DNA of 64,000 nucleotides from the NCBI RefSeq assembly GCF_014200435.1, contig NZ_JACHBR010000001.1, positions 4,771,001 to 4,835,000 on the forward strand, written 5' to 3'. Below, piece after piece: positions 45,436 through 54,058 of this stretch. This DNA is from Sphaerisporangium krabiense (GTDB lineage Bacteria; Actinomycetota; Actinomycetes; Streptosporangiales; Streptosporangiaceae). The stretch's first letter is position 1; every line of letters begins with the position of its first letter. Below the pieces are notes generated by a model that ran no database searches, was not told the origin of the DNA, and saw only the letters and a program-made list of their open reading frames with translations. Position numbers and translations under genes: made by a program.

Positions 45436-46041
45436 TCACAGCCAGCCGGCCTCCACGGCGATCCGCACCGCGTCGACGCGGTTGCGCGCCCCCGTCTTGC
45501 AGATGATTCGGGACAGGTGGTTGCGGACCGTTCCCACGGATAAGTACAGCTTCTCCGCGATCTCCTTGGACGCCGCCCCCTGCGCCGCGATGCGCAGCAC
45601 GTCGAGCTCGCGGGGCGTCAAGGGGTTGTCGGCGGAGGCCAGCGCGGCGATGGCCAGGTCGGCGTCGACGGCCTTGCGCCCGGCGGCGACGCGGCGTATG
45701 CCCTCCGCGAGGTGCTCGGGCGCCACGTCGATGCTCAGGAAGCCGAGCGCGTGGGCGGCGAAGGCGCGCCGGACCTGCCCCGGGTTCGGCTGGCCTGACA
45801 GGAGCAGCACCCTGCACCGCGGGGCCTTCTCGTACAGGCGCGCGGCGGCGGTGAGGCCGTCCACGTCGGGAAGGTCCACGTCGATGACCGCCGCGTCCGG
45901 GTTGAGTTCCAGCGCCGCTGGGACGATGTACTCACCGGAGGCGACATCGGCGATCACCATGAGGTCCTTCTCCCCGTTCAGGGAAGCAACCAGGCCCCGC
46001 CGTACCAGCGGGAGATGTTCGGCGACCAGGATCCGTATCAA
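45436..46041 (-). CDS. NarL/FixJ-type response regulator
   Basis: This 201-residue protein has a receiver domain with the phosphoacceptor aspartate in AAVIDVDLPDVDGLTAA near residue 53 and a C-terminal LuxR helix-turn-helix (LTPRELDVLRIAAQGAASKE). The acidic pocket pair at the N-terminus is AEH rather than DD, so phosphorylation may be atypical. TTG 46041 follows GGGAGC and gives a normal start, IRILVAEHLPLVRRG. No sensor kinase is adjacent; it is an orphan. Confidence 0.9.
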   Translation of the reverse strand: MIRILVAEHLPLVRRGLVASLNGEKDLMVIADVASGEYIVPAALELNPDAAVIDVDLPDVDGLTAAARLYEKAPRCRVLLLSGQPNPGQVRRAFAAHALGFLSIDVAPEHLAEGIRRVAAGRKAVDADLAIAALASADNPLTPRELDVLRIAAQGAASKEIAEKLYLSVGTVRNHLSRIICKTGARNRVDAVRIAVEAGWL

Positions 46042-46290
46042 GGTGCTCCCTTGAGTGGCTTTGGAACAGACCCGGCATATGTCGCTTTGCCGGTCCATAT
46101 CCCACGGTGTCTAGATGATTGCTGACCGTCAATGCAGTCTCTCGATTCGGTCCACGCCGCGCAAGTCACTCCTACGCTTGGTCGTTGATGCCCTTTTCCC
46201 GGCCCGGCGGGAGCCCGCGCGGAGTTCGGTTAGGCTCAGAGAGGGCATTGCACGCCGAAGCCGTCTTCTCCGCAGGTGGGGGTAGGGTCT

Positions 46291-47598
46291 ATGAGCTGGC
46301 TCATCGTGGCCGGGTTTCTCATCTTCTTCCTCGGGATGGCCTTGTCCATTGCCCTGCACGAGCTCGGGCACCTCGTTCCCGCCAAGCTCTTCGGGGTGAA
46401 GGTCACGCAGTACATGGTCGGTTTCGGGCCCACGGTCTGGTCCCGGCGGCGCGGCGAAACCGAATACGGCCTCAAGTGGATTCCCTTCGGCGGTTACATC
46501 CGCATGATCGGCCCCCTTCCTCCCCGGCCCACCGACGATCCGAACAAACTGCGCAACCTGCCCACCGGCCCGTGGCAGGGGCTCATCGAGACCGCCAGGC
46601 AGGCGTCCCTGGAGGAGGTCCGGCCCGGCGACGAGAACCGCGTGCTGTACCGCAAGCCGTGGTGGCAGAGGTTCATCATCTTCCTCGGCGGGCCGCTCAT
46701 GAACTTCCTCCTCGCGTTCGCCCTGTTCGCGGTGGTGTTCATGGGCTTCGGCGTCGAGGTCGCCAAGCCCGTGGTGGCCAAGGTGTCGCAGTGCGTCATG
46801 ACCGTCGCGCAGGAGTCCAAGGGCCAGAAGTGCGACTCCACCTTCAAGCCCACCCCCGCCGCGCTCGCCGGGCTCCGCCCCAACGACGCCATCGTCTCCT
46901 TCGACGGCAAGCCGGTGCGCACGTGGGAGGACGCGACCGGCTACATCCGGTCGCACGGCGCGGGCCCCGTCACCATCGGCATCCGCCGCGACGGCGCGCC
47001 GATGACGCTCACCACCAGCCTCATCGCCCAGGACCGCCCCTCCGTCGAGGAGCCGGGCAAGGTCGACAAGGGCGTCGGCTTCCTGGGCGTCACCCCGGTC
47101 AGCGTGGTCGAGAAGCAGGGCCTCGGCTACACCGTCGGCGCCATGTGGAACATCACCTCCCGCACGGCCCACGCGCTGTCGCAGTTCCCGCAACGCCTGG
47201 TCGGCGTGTGGCAGGCCGCCTTCGGCGGGGCCGAGCGCCAGCTCGACAGCCCGCAGAGCATCGTCGGCGCGGGCCGCATCGGCGGCGAGATCGCCGCGTC
47301 CGCGCTGCCCATGGAAGGCAAGATCGTGGCGTTCATCCAGCTCCTCGCGGGCGTGAACCTGGCGATCGGCATGTTCAACCTCATCCCGCTGCTGCCCCTG
47401 GACGGCGGCCAGATCGCGGGCGCGGTCTGGGAGGGCCTCAAGCGCGGGTACGCCCGCGTGCGGCGCCGCTCGATGCCTGGACACGTGGACATCGCCAAGG
47501 CCCTACCCCTGACCTACGCGATGGTCGCGATCCTGCTCGTCGTCGGCGGACTGCTGGTCTACGCCGACATCGTCGCCCCGATCCGCCTCACCGGCTGA
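46291..47598 (+). CDS. Site-2 protease, M50 family (Rip1/RseP-like)
   Basis: This 435-residue membrane metalloprotease has the HELGH zinc motif at residues 23-27 in the first helix. A PDZ domain (PAALAGLRPNDAIVSFDGKP) is near residue 190 and the second zinc ligand is in LIPLLPLDGGQ near 368. It cleaves transmembrane segments of anti-sigma factors or signal peptides. The ATG at 46291 follows GTGGGGGTAGGG; a GTG at 46276 would add five residues. In many actinomycetes rip lies between dxr and ispG; neither is adjacent here. Confidence 0.95.
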   Translation: MSWLIVAGFLIFFLGMALSIALHELGHLVPAKLFGVKVTQYMVGFGPTVWSRRRGETEYGLKWIPFGGYIRMIGPLPPRPTDDPNKLRNLPTGPWQGLIETARQASLEEVRPGDENRVLYRKPWWQRFIIFLGGPLMNFLLAFALFAVVFMGFGVEVAKPVVAKVSQCVMTVAQESKGQKCDSTFKPTPAALAGLRPNDAIVSFDGKPVRTWEDATGYIRSHGAGPVTIGIRRDGAPMTLTTSLIAQDRPSVEEPGKVDKGVGFLGVTPVSVVEKQGLGYTVGAMWNITSRTAHALSQFPQRLVGVWQAAFGGAERQLDSPQSIVGAGRIGGEIAASALPMEGKIVAFIQLLAGVNLAIGMFNLIPLLPLDGGQIAGAVWEGLKRGYARVRRRSMPGHVDIAKALPLTYAMVAILLVVGGLLVYADIVAPIRLTG

Positions 47599-47661
47599 GC
47601 CTGCGGGCCCCGGCTCCGGCAGGAGCGGAGGGCCGGCGCCCACCCGAGGTGAGACGGCCCT

Positions 47662-47678
47662 GCCCGCGCGTCGCGGGC
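47662..47678. terminator. Terminator between convergent protease and cell-wall genes
   Basis: GCCCGCG (47662-47668) pairs with CGCGGGC (47672-47678) over a 3-nt loop, with a further partly paired GC-rich extension either side. Confidence 0.55.
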
Positions 47679-47683
47679 GGGGC

Positions 47684-48628
47684 TCAGTACATCGAGATGT
47701 GCACGTGGTCGAAGTGGTTGGCCGTGATGCCGCCGCGGTTCTCCATCGCGCGCCAGCCGGGGAAGCCCATGTTGTAGATGCGCTGCCGGTAGATCACGTA
47801 CTTGACGCCCAGCTTGCCGCCGTTCTTGATCGCCCAGGCGGCGACCTGCTCGCCGAGCGCGACCTGGGGGGCGGACGGCATCGCGCCGCCGGAGCTGAGC
47901 ATGAAGTCGCAGGCCCGGCCGAGGGGGTGCTCGCCGGAGTTCTCGGCGCGGTAGCAGCCGATCGGGAACCGCATGGCGAAGTGGTCCTTGATCTCGGCGC
48001 GGATCAGCCGCATGCGCGGGGTGATGTTGTCGCCCCCCGCGGGCAGCTCCGGCGCCCACGACCCGTTGGCCCTCTTGCCGGGCGCGGTCGGCACGAGCGT
48101 GTCGAGCTTGTCGGTGATCTGGTCGATCAGCTTCTCGGCCTCCTCGCGCCGGTCCTTCACCTCGGCCATGTCGGCGCGGAGCCGTTCGGTGAGCAGGGCG
48201 GCGTCGTCGGAGGCCTTCTTGCGCTCGTCCCGCACGGCGGCGAACCTGGCGATCTTCGCCTCCTGCTCGTCGCGCAGCTGGGTCAGCAGCGCGGCGCCGC
48301 CGTAGCCGGGGGACAGGAGCTGGCCGGCCATGCCGAGGTTGCCCGCCTGGTACTGGAGCTGGGCCAGGTCGCCCACCTGCGCCTGCGCGGCCTGCAAGCC
48401 CTTCTCGGAGGCCTTCAGGCGCGAGCGCGCGGCCTTCTCCGCGGTCTTGGCCTCGGCCGCCGCGACGCGCTTGGCGTTGTACTGCCCGATCAGCTTGTCG
48501 ACCTGCTTGCCGAGCGACTCCAGTTGCGCCTTGAGCTGCTTCTCGGACGGCTTCGGCGCGGCGCCCGCCGTCGCCGTGCCGAGCAGGAGCCCGGCGGTGG
48601 TGAACGTGGCCAGCACGGCTGCGGCCAC
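47684..48628 (-). CDS. Secreted coiled-coil cell-wall protein, c-di-AMP riboswitch target
   Basis: This 314-residue protein has a signal peptide (ATFTTAGLLLGTATAGAA). A coiled coil rich in A, K, E and Q spans about residues 28-190, then comes a C-terminal domain with EHPLGRACDFML and NHFDHVHISMY. The latter resembles D-Ala-D-Ala-peptidase-fold domains (ARB_07466 type) with paired His/Asp metal ligands, so a cell-wall hydrolase is likely. GTG 48628 gives a signal peptide without a basic start; a CTG at 48658 behind GGAGAGG would add the basic region. A c-di-AMP riboswitch lies upstream. Confidence 0.88.
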   Translation of the reverse strand: MAAAVLATFTTAGLLLGTATAGAAPKPSEKQLKAQLESLGKQVDKLIGQYNAKRVAAAEAKTAEKAARSRLKASEKGLQAAQAQVGDLAQLQYQAGNLGMAGQLLSPGYGGAALLTQLRDEQEAKIARFAAVRDERKKASDDAALLTERLRADMAEVKDRREEAEKLIDQITDKLDTLVPTAPGKRANGSWAPELPAGGDNITPRMRLIRAEIKDHFAMRFPIGCYRAENSGEHPLGRACDFMLSSGGAMPSAPQVALGEQVAAWAIKNGGKLGVKYVIYRQRIYNMGFPGWRAMENRGGITANHFDHVHISMY

Positions 48629-48676
48629 GCCGGCATGGCGGCGTGTCGTCGGGGGCAGAGCCCTCTCCTCTCCATC

Positions 48677-48793
48677 TGCCGACCGGGTTAGCTGACGGGT
48701 TCGGGCCGGAGAAGCCCTACCACGGACGTGGATTCACCCCAAGAACCTGTGGGTCCCCGGTTCCCAGGCGGGGCGCCTGGGATTTGGCGTACC
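48677..48793 (-). ncRNA. c-di-AMP (ydaO/yuaA) riboswitch
   Basis: The minus-strand leader contains the conserved core segments TTGGGGTGAAT, GTAGGG, and CCGAACCCGTCAGCTAACC followed by CGGTCGGCA. These match the ydaO-yuaA class as found in actinomycetes. The 5' part forms the P1/P2 stems (CCCAGGCG/CGCCTGGG). The class usually turns off cell-wall hydrolase and rpf genes when c-di-AMP is high, which fits the gene just downstream. Exact ends are approximate. Confidence 0.93.
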
Positions 48794-48866
48794 GGCTGTT
48801 TCGGCCGGTGTTGGATGGATGTTAGTACCTGACCGCGGCCTGCGGGGAGTTTGGGGCGAAATGTCG

Positions 48867-49946
48867 CTAAAAATCACCTGATGTCCGAAGTTGCCGGGCG
48901 GCCTCCTCCGGGAGCACGTCGTTCACGAACGCGCCCATCGCCGACTCCGACCCGGCCAGGTACTTCAGCTTCTCCGCCGCCCTGCGGATGCTGAAGAGCT
49001 GGAGATGCAGGTAGGCCAGGTCGCGCCCCTGGCGCACCGGCGCCTGGTGCCAGGCGGCGACGTACGGCATCGCCACGCCGAACAGGCCGTCCAGCCGCCG
49101 CAGCACCCCGGTGTACAGCGGGCCGAACGACGCCCGCTCGCCGGCGTCCAGCGCCGTCAGGTCCGGCACCCGCCGGTTGGGGTAGACGTGCACCTCGAAC
49201 GGCCAGCGCGCCGCGGCGGGGACGAACGCCGTCCAGTGCTCGTTCTCGGCCACCACGCGCACCCCGGCCTTGCGCTCGGCGGCGAGCACGTCGGCGAACA
49301 GGTCGCCGCCCGTGCGCTCCCGGTGGCGCGCCGCCGAGGCCAGCATGCGCCGGGTCCGCGGGGTCACGTACGGGTAGGCGTAGATCTGCCCGTGCGGGTG
49401 GGCGAGCGTGATGCCGATCTCCGCGCCGCGGTTCTCGAAGCAGAACACCTGCTCCACGCCCGGCAGCCGCGACAGCTCGGCGGTGCGGTCCGCCCACGCC
49501 GCGAGCACGAGCTCGACCTGGTCGGGGGAGAGGGCGGCGAAGGAGGAGTCGTGCGCGGAGGTGAAGCACACCACCTCGCACCGCCCGGCGCCCGCCCGCG
49601 CCTCGCTCAGCCCGCCCGGATCCTCATGCGCGCCCGCGTGCCCGCCGAAGGACGGGAAGCGGTTCTCGAAGACGGCGACGTCGTAGTCCGGGGACGGGAT
49701 CTCGGTCGCCCGGCCGGGCGCGGAGGGGCACAGCGGGCACTGGTCGGCGGGCGGCAGGAACGTGCGGCCCTGGCGGTGCCCGGCGACGGCGACCCACTCG
49801 TCCAGGACGGGGTCGTGCCGCAGCTCCGAGGCCGGGGGGCGCGGCGGCAGCTCGCGGGTGTCGGCCGCGGAGCGGTCGGCGTCCTCGCGCCGGTCGAAGT
49901 AGATCAGCTCCCTGCCGTCCGCGAGGCGGGTGGTCGTGCGCCTCAC
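48867..49946 (-). CDS. galT: Galactose-1-phosphate uridylyltransferase
   Basis: In this 359-residue enzyme the active-site histidine is in LAHPHGQIYAYPYV near residue 190, and zinc ligands include CPLCPS near 80. NRFPSFGG and FEVHVYPNRRVPDL are also family-typical. It transfers UMP between UDP-glucose and galactose-1-phosphate in the Leloir pathway. The GTG at 49946 overlaps the stop of the DeoR-type regulator (GTGA), so the two are one operon. galK and galE are not adjacent. Confidence 0.95.
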   Translation of the reverse strand: MRRTTTRLADGRELIYFDRREDADRSAADTRELPPRPPASELRHDPVLDEWVAVAGHRQGRTFLPPADQCPLCPSAPGRATEIPSPDYDVAVFENRFPSFGGHAGAHEDPGGLSEARAGAGRCEVVCFTSAHDSSFAALSPDQVELVLAAWADRTAELSRLPGVEQVFCFENRGAEIGITLAHPHGQIYAYPYVTPRTRRMLASAARHRERTGGDLFADVLAAERKAGVRVVAENEHWTAFVPAAARWPFEVHVYPNRRVPDLTALDAGERASFGPLYTGVLRRLDGLFGVAMPYVAAWHQAPVRQGRDLAYLHLQLFSIRRAAEKLKYLAGSESAMGAFVNDVLPEEAARQLRTSGDF

Positions 49947-50743
49947 TGGGCCGCCGCCTCGGCCGCCTCGCGTGGGTCGGCGAGCACCAGCGCGCCCACC
50001 TGGTCGGCGAGGAGGGGACGCGCGTCCTCCGGCAGGCCCGTGTCGCTGATCAGCACGTGCGCCTCCTCCAGTTTGGCGATCGTGCTGATGCCGACCGTGC
50101 CCCACTTGGTGTGGTCGGCCAGCACGACGAGTTGCTGCGCGGCGGCGACCAGCTCTCTGTTGGTCTCGGCCTCCAGCAGGTTCGGCGTGGTGAAGCCCGC
50201 CCTGAGGTTCATGCCGTGCACACCGAGCATGAGCGTGTCGACGTTCAGCTCGCGGATGGCGGCCACCGCGACCGGGCCGACGAGCGCGTCCGAGGGCGTG
50301 CGCACCCCGCCGGTGAGCACCACGGTCTGGTCCTGCCTGCCCGAGCGGTGGAAGACGTCGGCCACCTGCAGGGAGTTGGTGATGACGGTCAGCTCGGGGA
50401 CGTCGGTCAGGAAGTGGGCGAGCGTCCAGGTCGTCGTGCCCGCCGACAGCGCGACGGCGGTGCCGGGGCGCACCAGCTCGGCGGCGCTGCGCGCGATGGC
50501 CTCCTTCTCGGCCTGCTGGCGCACGGACTTGGCGGCGAACCCGGGCTCCTCGGTGGAGCCGGCGCCGGTGGCCGTGGCGCCGCCGTGCACCTTCTCGACG
50601 AGCCCCCGCTCGGCGAGCACCTCCAGGTCCCTGCGGATCGTCATGTCCGAGACGCCGAGCTCGCGCACGAGGTCGGCGACGCGCGCCGCGCCGTTCCTGC
50701 GCACCCGCTCCAGGATCGCCTGCTGCCGCTGCTGGGCCAGCAT
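49943..50743 (-). CDS. DeoR/GlpR-family transcriptional regulator
   Basis: In this 266-residue protein an N-terminal DeoR helix-turn-helix (QQAILERVRRNGAARVADLV and VSDMTIRRDLEVLAERGLV) precedes a sugar-phosphate sensor domain with ALSAGTTTWTLAHFL near residue 98. It probably represses its own operon including galT until a sugar phosphate accumulates. The ATG at 50743 lies just after GTGGGGG. The AT-rich 50764-50806 segment upstream is a likely operator/promoter. Confidence 0.93.
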   Translation of the reverse strand: MLAQQRQQAILERVRRNGAARVADLVRELGVSDMTIRRDLEVLAERGLVEKVHGGATATGAGSTEEPGFAAKSVRQQAEKEAIARSAAELVRPGTAVALSAGTTTWTLAHFLTDVPELTVITNSLQVADVFHRSGRQDQTVVLTGGVRTPSDALVGPVAVAAIRELNVDTLMLGVHGMNLRAGFTTPNLLEAETNRELVAAAQQLVVLADHTKWGTVGISTIAKLEEAHVLISDTGLPEDARPLLADQVGALVLADPREAAEAAAQ

Positions 50744-50763
50744 CCCCCACCCCTTTCCACACA

Positions 50764-50806
50764 TTCCACCAAATTATTACACATACCACCGCACCACTGT
50801 TGGAAC
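50764..50806 (-). promoter_or_regulatory. Probable deoR-galT promoter/operator
   Basis: An unusually AT-rich patch with minus-strand TAATAATTT as a -10 region is flanked by imperfect TTCCA (50764-50768) and TTGGAA (50800-50805) arms. A DeoR-type operator here is an inference. Confidence 0.35.
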
Positions 50807-50917
50807 ATGGTGGGCTCGTGTCGCCGCGCCCGCGGTTCCTTTGACGTTTGGGCCTTGTACGCCCCCCGTTCACCGGGCGAGGGTGGGAGCACGGGACGAA
50901 CGCGAAGGGACGCCGAG

Positions 50918-50995
50918 ATGGCCAGACGCGCGCGCAAGAGCCGGGCACGCAAGAAGAAGAAGGCCAACCACGGCAGGCGCCCCGCGTCACGCTGA
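50918..50995 (+). CDS. bL37-like ribosomal micro-protein
   Basis: This 25-residue ORF encodes MARRARKSRARKKKKANHGR followed by RPASR. It closely resembles mycobacterial large-subunit protein bL37 (about 24 residues with the ANHGKRP ending). It is extremely basic, as expected for rRNA contact. AAGGGA lies seven bases before the ATG. Such genes are regularly missed in annotation because of size. The family match is by recalled sequence, not by search. Confidence 0.78.
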   Translation: MARRARKSRARKKKKANHGRRPASR

Positions 50996-51011
50996 GACGC
51001 GCGGCCGCGGT

Positions 51012-51599
51012 CTAGGGGGTCTCCGGCGGGCGGGCGCCCCGCCCCCAGGCGGCGAGCAGGCGCGTCTGCGCGTCGGCGTCCTCCGGCAACGGCGGGCGAT
51101 CTCCTATCACGCCCGCCTGCCGGTAGGCGTCCTCCGCCCCCGCGAACCACGCCGCGCAGACCTCGACCAGCTCGGGATCCAGGCGATCGCCGGCGCCGAT
51201 GGCCGTCGCCAGGTCCCAGGTGTGGATCAGCGTGTCGGCGAACAACTCGGTGATGTACTCCTCGCCGGGGACGTCGCCGAACGACAGGCGCACCGTCCTC
51301 GCGAGCACGTCCGCCGGCTCCGTGGCGCGCACGGCCGCCGCCGCGGCGACGTCGAACGCCTTCACCGGGTCGTCGCCGAGCAGGTCCCCCTCCAGCAGGT
51401 CCTGCACCTCGGCCGCCGACCGGCCGGAGAAGAGCTCCGGAGCGCATAAGCTCTCGCCCACCAGATGCTCGACCAGCGTGCGCACGTCCCAGTCCCCGCA
51501 CGCCGTGGGAAGCCGCCACTGGTCGGCTCTGACCCGGTGCACGTACCCGCCGAAGTGGTGCAGAGCCCGGCGGTACGCCTCGCGGATGTCCATCGTCAT
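51012..51599 (-). CDS. DinB/mycothiol-dependent-isomerase-fold protein (TIGR03086 type)
   Basis: In this 195-residue protein the N-terminal four-helix DinB-like region has CGDWDVRTLVEHLVGE (metal-binding histidine) near residue 32. LFADTLIHTWDLATAIG near 118 supplies the other histidine motif. The family is related to mycothiol maleylpyruvate isomerases and is abundant in actinomycetes. Three in-frame ATGs exist; 51599 has GGAGG at the best distance. The substrate is unknown. Confidence 0.88.
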   Translation of the reverse strand: MTMDIREAYRRALHHFGGYVHRVRADQWRLPTACGDWDVRTLVEHLVGESLCAPELFSGRSAAEVQDLLEGDLLGDDPVKAFDVAAAAAVRATEPADVLARTVRLSFGDVPGEEYITELFADTLIHTWDLATAIGAGDRLDPELVEVCAAWFAGAEDAYRQAGVIGDRPPLPEDADAQTRLLAAWGRGARPPETP

Positions 51600-51693
51600 C
51601 ATGCCCCTCCCGCGTCCTCGCCCTGACGTTAACCCGGCGGGCAAGATCTCGTCAGGGGGCGGGGGTCACCAGGGGCGGCACGGGCGCGGTGGC

Positions 51694-53049
51694 TCAGCCG
51701 AGCCCGGCGAGGGCGTCCTCGACGGCGCGGTGGAAGGTGGGGTAGGCGTAGATCATGCTCCGGAGCCGCTCGACCGGGATCCGTTCGTGGACGGCGAGGG
51801 TGAGCAGGGCGAGCACCTCGCCGCCGGACGGCCCCGCCACCGTCGCGCCCGCCAGCACGTTGCCGTCCGCCACGAGCTTCACGAATCCCTCGGCGCCCGC
51901 GATCCACCCCCGCGCGGAGGACTCTAGCGGGACCGTCGAGACGCGCACGTCCAGCCCCTTCTCCCGGGACTCCCGCTCGGTCGGCCCCACCGAGCCGACC
52001 TCGGGATCGGTGAAGGTCACGCGGGGCACGGCGTGATACTCCGCCGGAGGCCCCGGCTTGCCGAGGATGTCGGCGAGCGCGATCCTTGCCTGGTACATCG
52101 CTATATGGGTGAAAGGTCCCTTGCCGGTCACGTCCCCGACCGCCCAGACGCCGTCGGCCGCCCGCATGTGGCCGTCCACGGCGAGTGCGGGGGCCGACTC
52201 GTCCAGCCCCGCCGCCCCGGCGCCGAGCGCGGCCAGGTCCGAGCGGCGTCCCGTGGCCACCAGCAGCCGCTCGGCGCGGTGGCTGCCGGTGTCGGTCATC
52301 ACGGTGAAGGCCGCGCCGTGGTGGTCGACGCGGGAGATCTCGGTCCCGGTGCGCACGGTGACGCCCTCGCCGGCGAACACCTTCGCGAGCAGGTCGCCCG
52401 CCTCCGGCTCCTCCTGGGGGAGCAGCCGGTCGGCCGCCTCGACGACGGTGACCTCGGCGCCGAAACGGCGGAACACCTGCGCCAGTTCGAGACCGACCGC
52501 GCCCCCGCCGAGCACGACCAGGGACTCGGGCACCTCCGTGGCCTCGACGGCCTGATGGTTGGTCCAGTACGGGGTGCCGGCCAGCCCCGGGATCGGCGGC
52601 ACGGCGGCCTGTGAGCCGGTCGCGACGACGACGCCCCTGCGGGCGCGCAGCAGGCGGGCGCCGTCCACCAGGACCTCCCGCGGCCCGGTCAGCCTGCCGT
52701 GGCCGCGCACCAGGGTGCCGCCCTTGCCCGTGAAACGGGCGGCGGCGGTCGTGTCGTCCCAGCCGTCGGTCGCCTCCTCGCGGACGCGGCGCGCCACGGG
52801 CGTCCAGTCGGGGATCACGGCGGCCCGTCCGGCGGTCCCGCGGATCCGGCGGGCCTCGGCGAGCAGGTCGGCGGCGCGGATCATCATCTTGGACGGCACG
52901 CACCCCCAGTACGGGCATTCGCCGCCCACGAGCCGCGCCTCGACCCCGGCCACGGCGAGCCCCGCCTCGGCGAGCCGCCCCGCGACCTCCTCACCCCCAG
53001 GTCCCAGCCCCAGCACGATGACGTCGAACTCTTCCGCTTGCACACCCAT
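51694..53049 (-). CDS. FAD-dependent pyridine nucleotide-disulfide oxidoreductase
   Basis: In this 451-residue protein an N-terminal FAD motif (FDVIVLGLGPGGEEVAGRLA) is followed by GGECPYWGCVPSK, which contains the redox-active disulfide. An NAD(P) motif (LVVLGGGAVGLELAQVF) lies near residue 172, and the C-terminal dimerisation domain ends YAYPTFHRAVEDALAG. The His-x-x-x-x-Glu pair typical of lipoamide dehydrogenase survives in modified form, so this is a relative (mercuric/mycothione reductase-like) of uncertain substrate. No merT or lipoyl-enzyme genes are adjacent. Confidence 0.9.
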   Translation of the reverse strand: MGVQAEEFDVIVLGLGPGGEEVAGRLAEAGLAVAGVEARLVGGECPYWGCVPSKMMIRAADLLAEARRIRGTAGRAAVIPDWTPVARRVREEATDGWDDTTAAARFTGKGGTLVRGHGRLTGPREVLVDGARLLRARRGVVVATGSQAAVPPIPGLAGTPYWTNHQAVEATEVPESLVVLGGGAVGLELAQVFRRFGAEVTVVEAADRLLPQEEPEAGDLLAKVFAGEGVTVRTGTEISRVDHHGAAFTVMTDTGSHRAERLLVATGRRSDLAALGAGAAGLDESAPALAVDGHMRAADGVWAVGDVTGKGPFTHIAMYQARIALADILGKPGPPAEYHAVPRVTFTDPEVGSVGPTERESREKGLDVRVSTVPLESSARGWIAGAEGFVKLVADGNVLAGATVAGPSGGEVLALLTLAVHERIPVERLRSMIYAYPTFHRAVEDALAGLG

Positions 53050-53262
53050 GGCGTTCCTCTGCCCCACCCGATATCCAGCGAACGCCGACACGTCAAAACA
53101 TGTCCGAATAGTCGTAATTCCCTGACGCGTCCCCCGGCGACCGCGCCTTTCCAACAACGCCCTGGATATCCTCCCTGCCCCCAGTAATTCCGCGGAGGTG
53201 AGCCCCCCGCCGGAGGCGACAAGGGTATGGGCGCTTGATCGTTCCCCTTGTAGTGTGCGGTC

Positions 53263-53919
53263 ATGGACTGGCGGACCTGGCACGATGGTTACGACGTACC
53301 CGATTCGCCGTTGGCGCGTCGCTTGCGGGTCGTCCAGGAAAGGACCCGGCTGGCGCTCGACCGATGCCCTCCCGGCCCCCTGCGGGTCGTGAGCTTGTGT
53401 TCTGGTCAAGGGCGTGACGTGCTGGGAGTGTTGGCGGATCATCCACGCCGCGACGACGTCCACGCGCGGCTGGTCGAACTGGACCCGGGCAACACCGCGA
53501 TCGCCGAAGAGGCGGTGAGGGTCGCGGGGCTCTCCCAGGTCGAGGTGATCACAGCCGATGCCGCGCTCACCGACCATTACCGGGACGTGGTGCCGGCAGA
53601 CGTCGTGCTCATCTGCGGCTTGTTCGGCAACATCACCGACGAGGGCATCGAGCGCACCGTCGACACCTGCCGCCAATTGTGCAAGACCGGCGGTGTGGTG
53701 ATCTGGACTCGGCATCGCGTGAAACCCGACCGGGTGCCGTTGATCTGCCGTTGGTTCGAGGATCGCGGGTTCGATCGCGAGTGGCTGTCGGAACCGGACG
53801 CCGGCTTCGGGGTCGGCGTGCATCGCTACGCAGGCCGACCGCAGCCTCTGCTGCCGGGACGGCGCATGTTCACCTTCGTCGGCTCCGACGTCCTGGAAGC
53901 CGAAGACGGCGACGCTTGA
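53263..53919 (+). CDS. Class I SAM-dependent methyltransferase
   Basis: In this 218-residue protein the SAM-binding motif I is VVSLCSGQGRDVLGVL (residues 42-57), and an acidic residue after strand beta-2 is in RLVELDPGNTAI. Similar proteins are widespread in actinomycetes. Codon third positions look less GC-biased than in neighbours, and the gene ends 140 bp from the 3' end of tRNA-Gly, so acquisition is possible. The acceptor substrate is unknown. Confidence 0.85.
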   Translation: MDWRTWHDGYDVPDSPLARRLRVVQERTRLALDRCPPGPLRVVSLCSGQGRDVLGVLADHPRRDDVHARLVELDPGNTAIAEEAVRVAGLSQVEVITADAALTDHYRDVVPADVVLICGLFGNITDEGIERTVDTCRQLCKTGGVVIWTRHRVKPDRVPLICRWFEDRGFDREWLSEPDAGFGVGVHRYAGRPQPLLPGRRMFTFVGSDVLEAEDGDA

Positions 53920-53963
53920 GGCGTCCCTCGAGGTCGTGGTGCCGCGCGGGTCACGAAATAGGG

Positions 53964-53984
53964 AACGGGCACGTAACGGGCACG
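53964..53984 (+). repeat. Tandem 10-mer AACGGGCACG (period 11)
   Basis: Two exact copies at 53964-53973 and 53975-53984 lie between the methyltransferase gene and tRNA-Gly. Its origin is unclear; it could be a relic of an integration site. Confidence 0.5.
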
Positions 53985-54012
53985 ACATCAAAATCCGGCC
54001 GTGAATGACGTG

Positions 54013-54048
54013 AGGCCCAGGTCGGGATCGTATCCTCTGCCTGGGCCT
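54013..54048. terminator. Terminator downstream of tRNA-Gly and of the methyltransferase gene
   Basis: AGGCCCAGG (54013-54021) pairs exactly with CCTGGGCCT (54040-54048) across an 18-nt loop. It begins 11 nt beyond the tRNA-Gly 3' end and may serve both strands. Confidence 0.65.
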
Positions 54049-54058
54049 TCGTGGTGAG

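Noticed and set aside
51694..53049. Annotating the flavoprotein as lpd or merA
   Set aside because: The redox disulfide is present, but the C-terminal motif is atypical for lipoamide dehydrogenase and no mercury-resistance genes are near.
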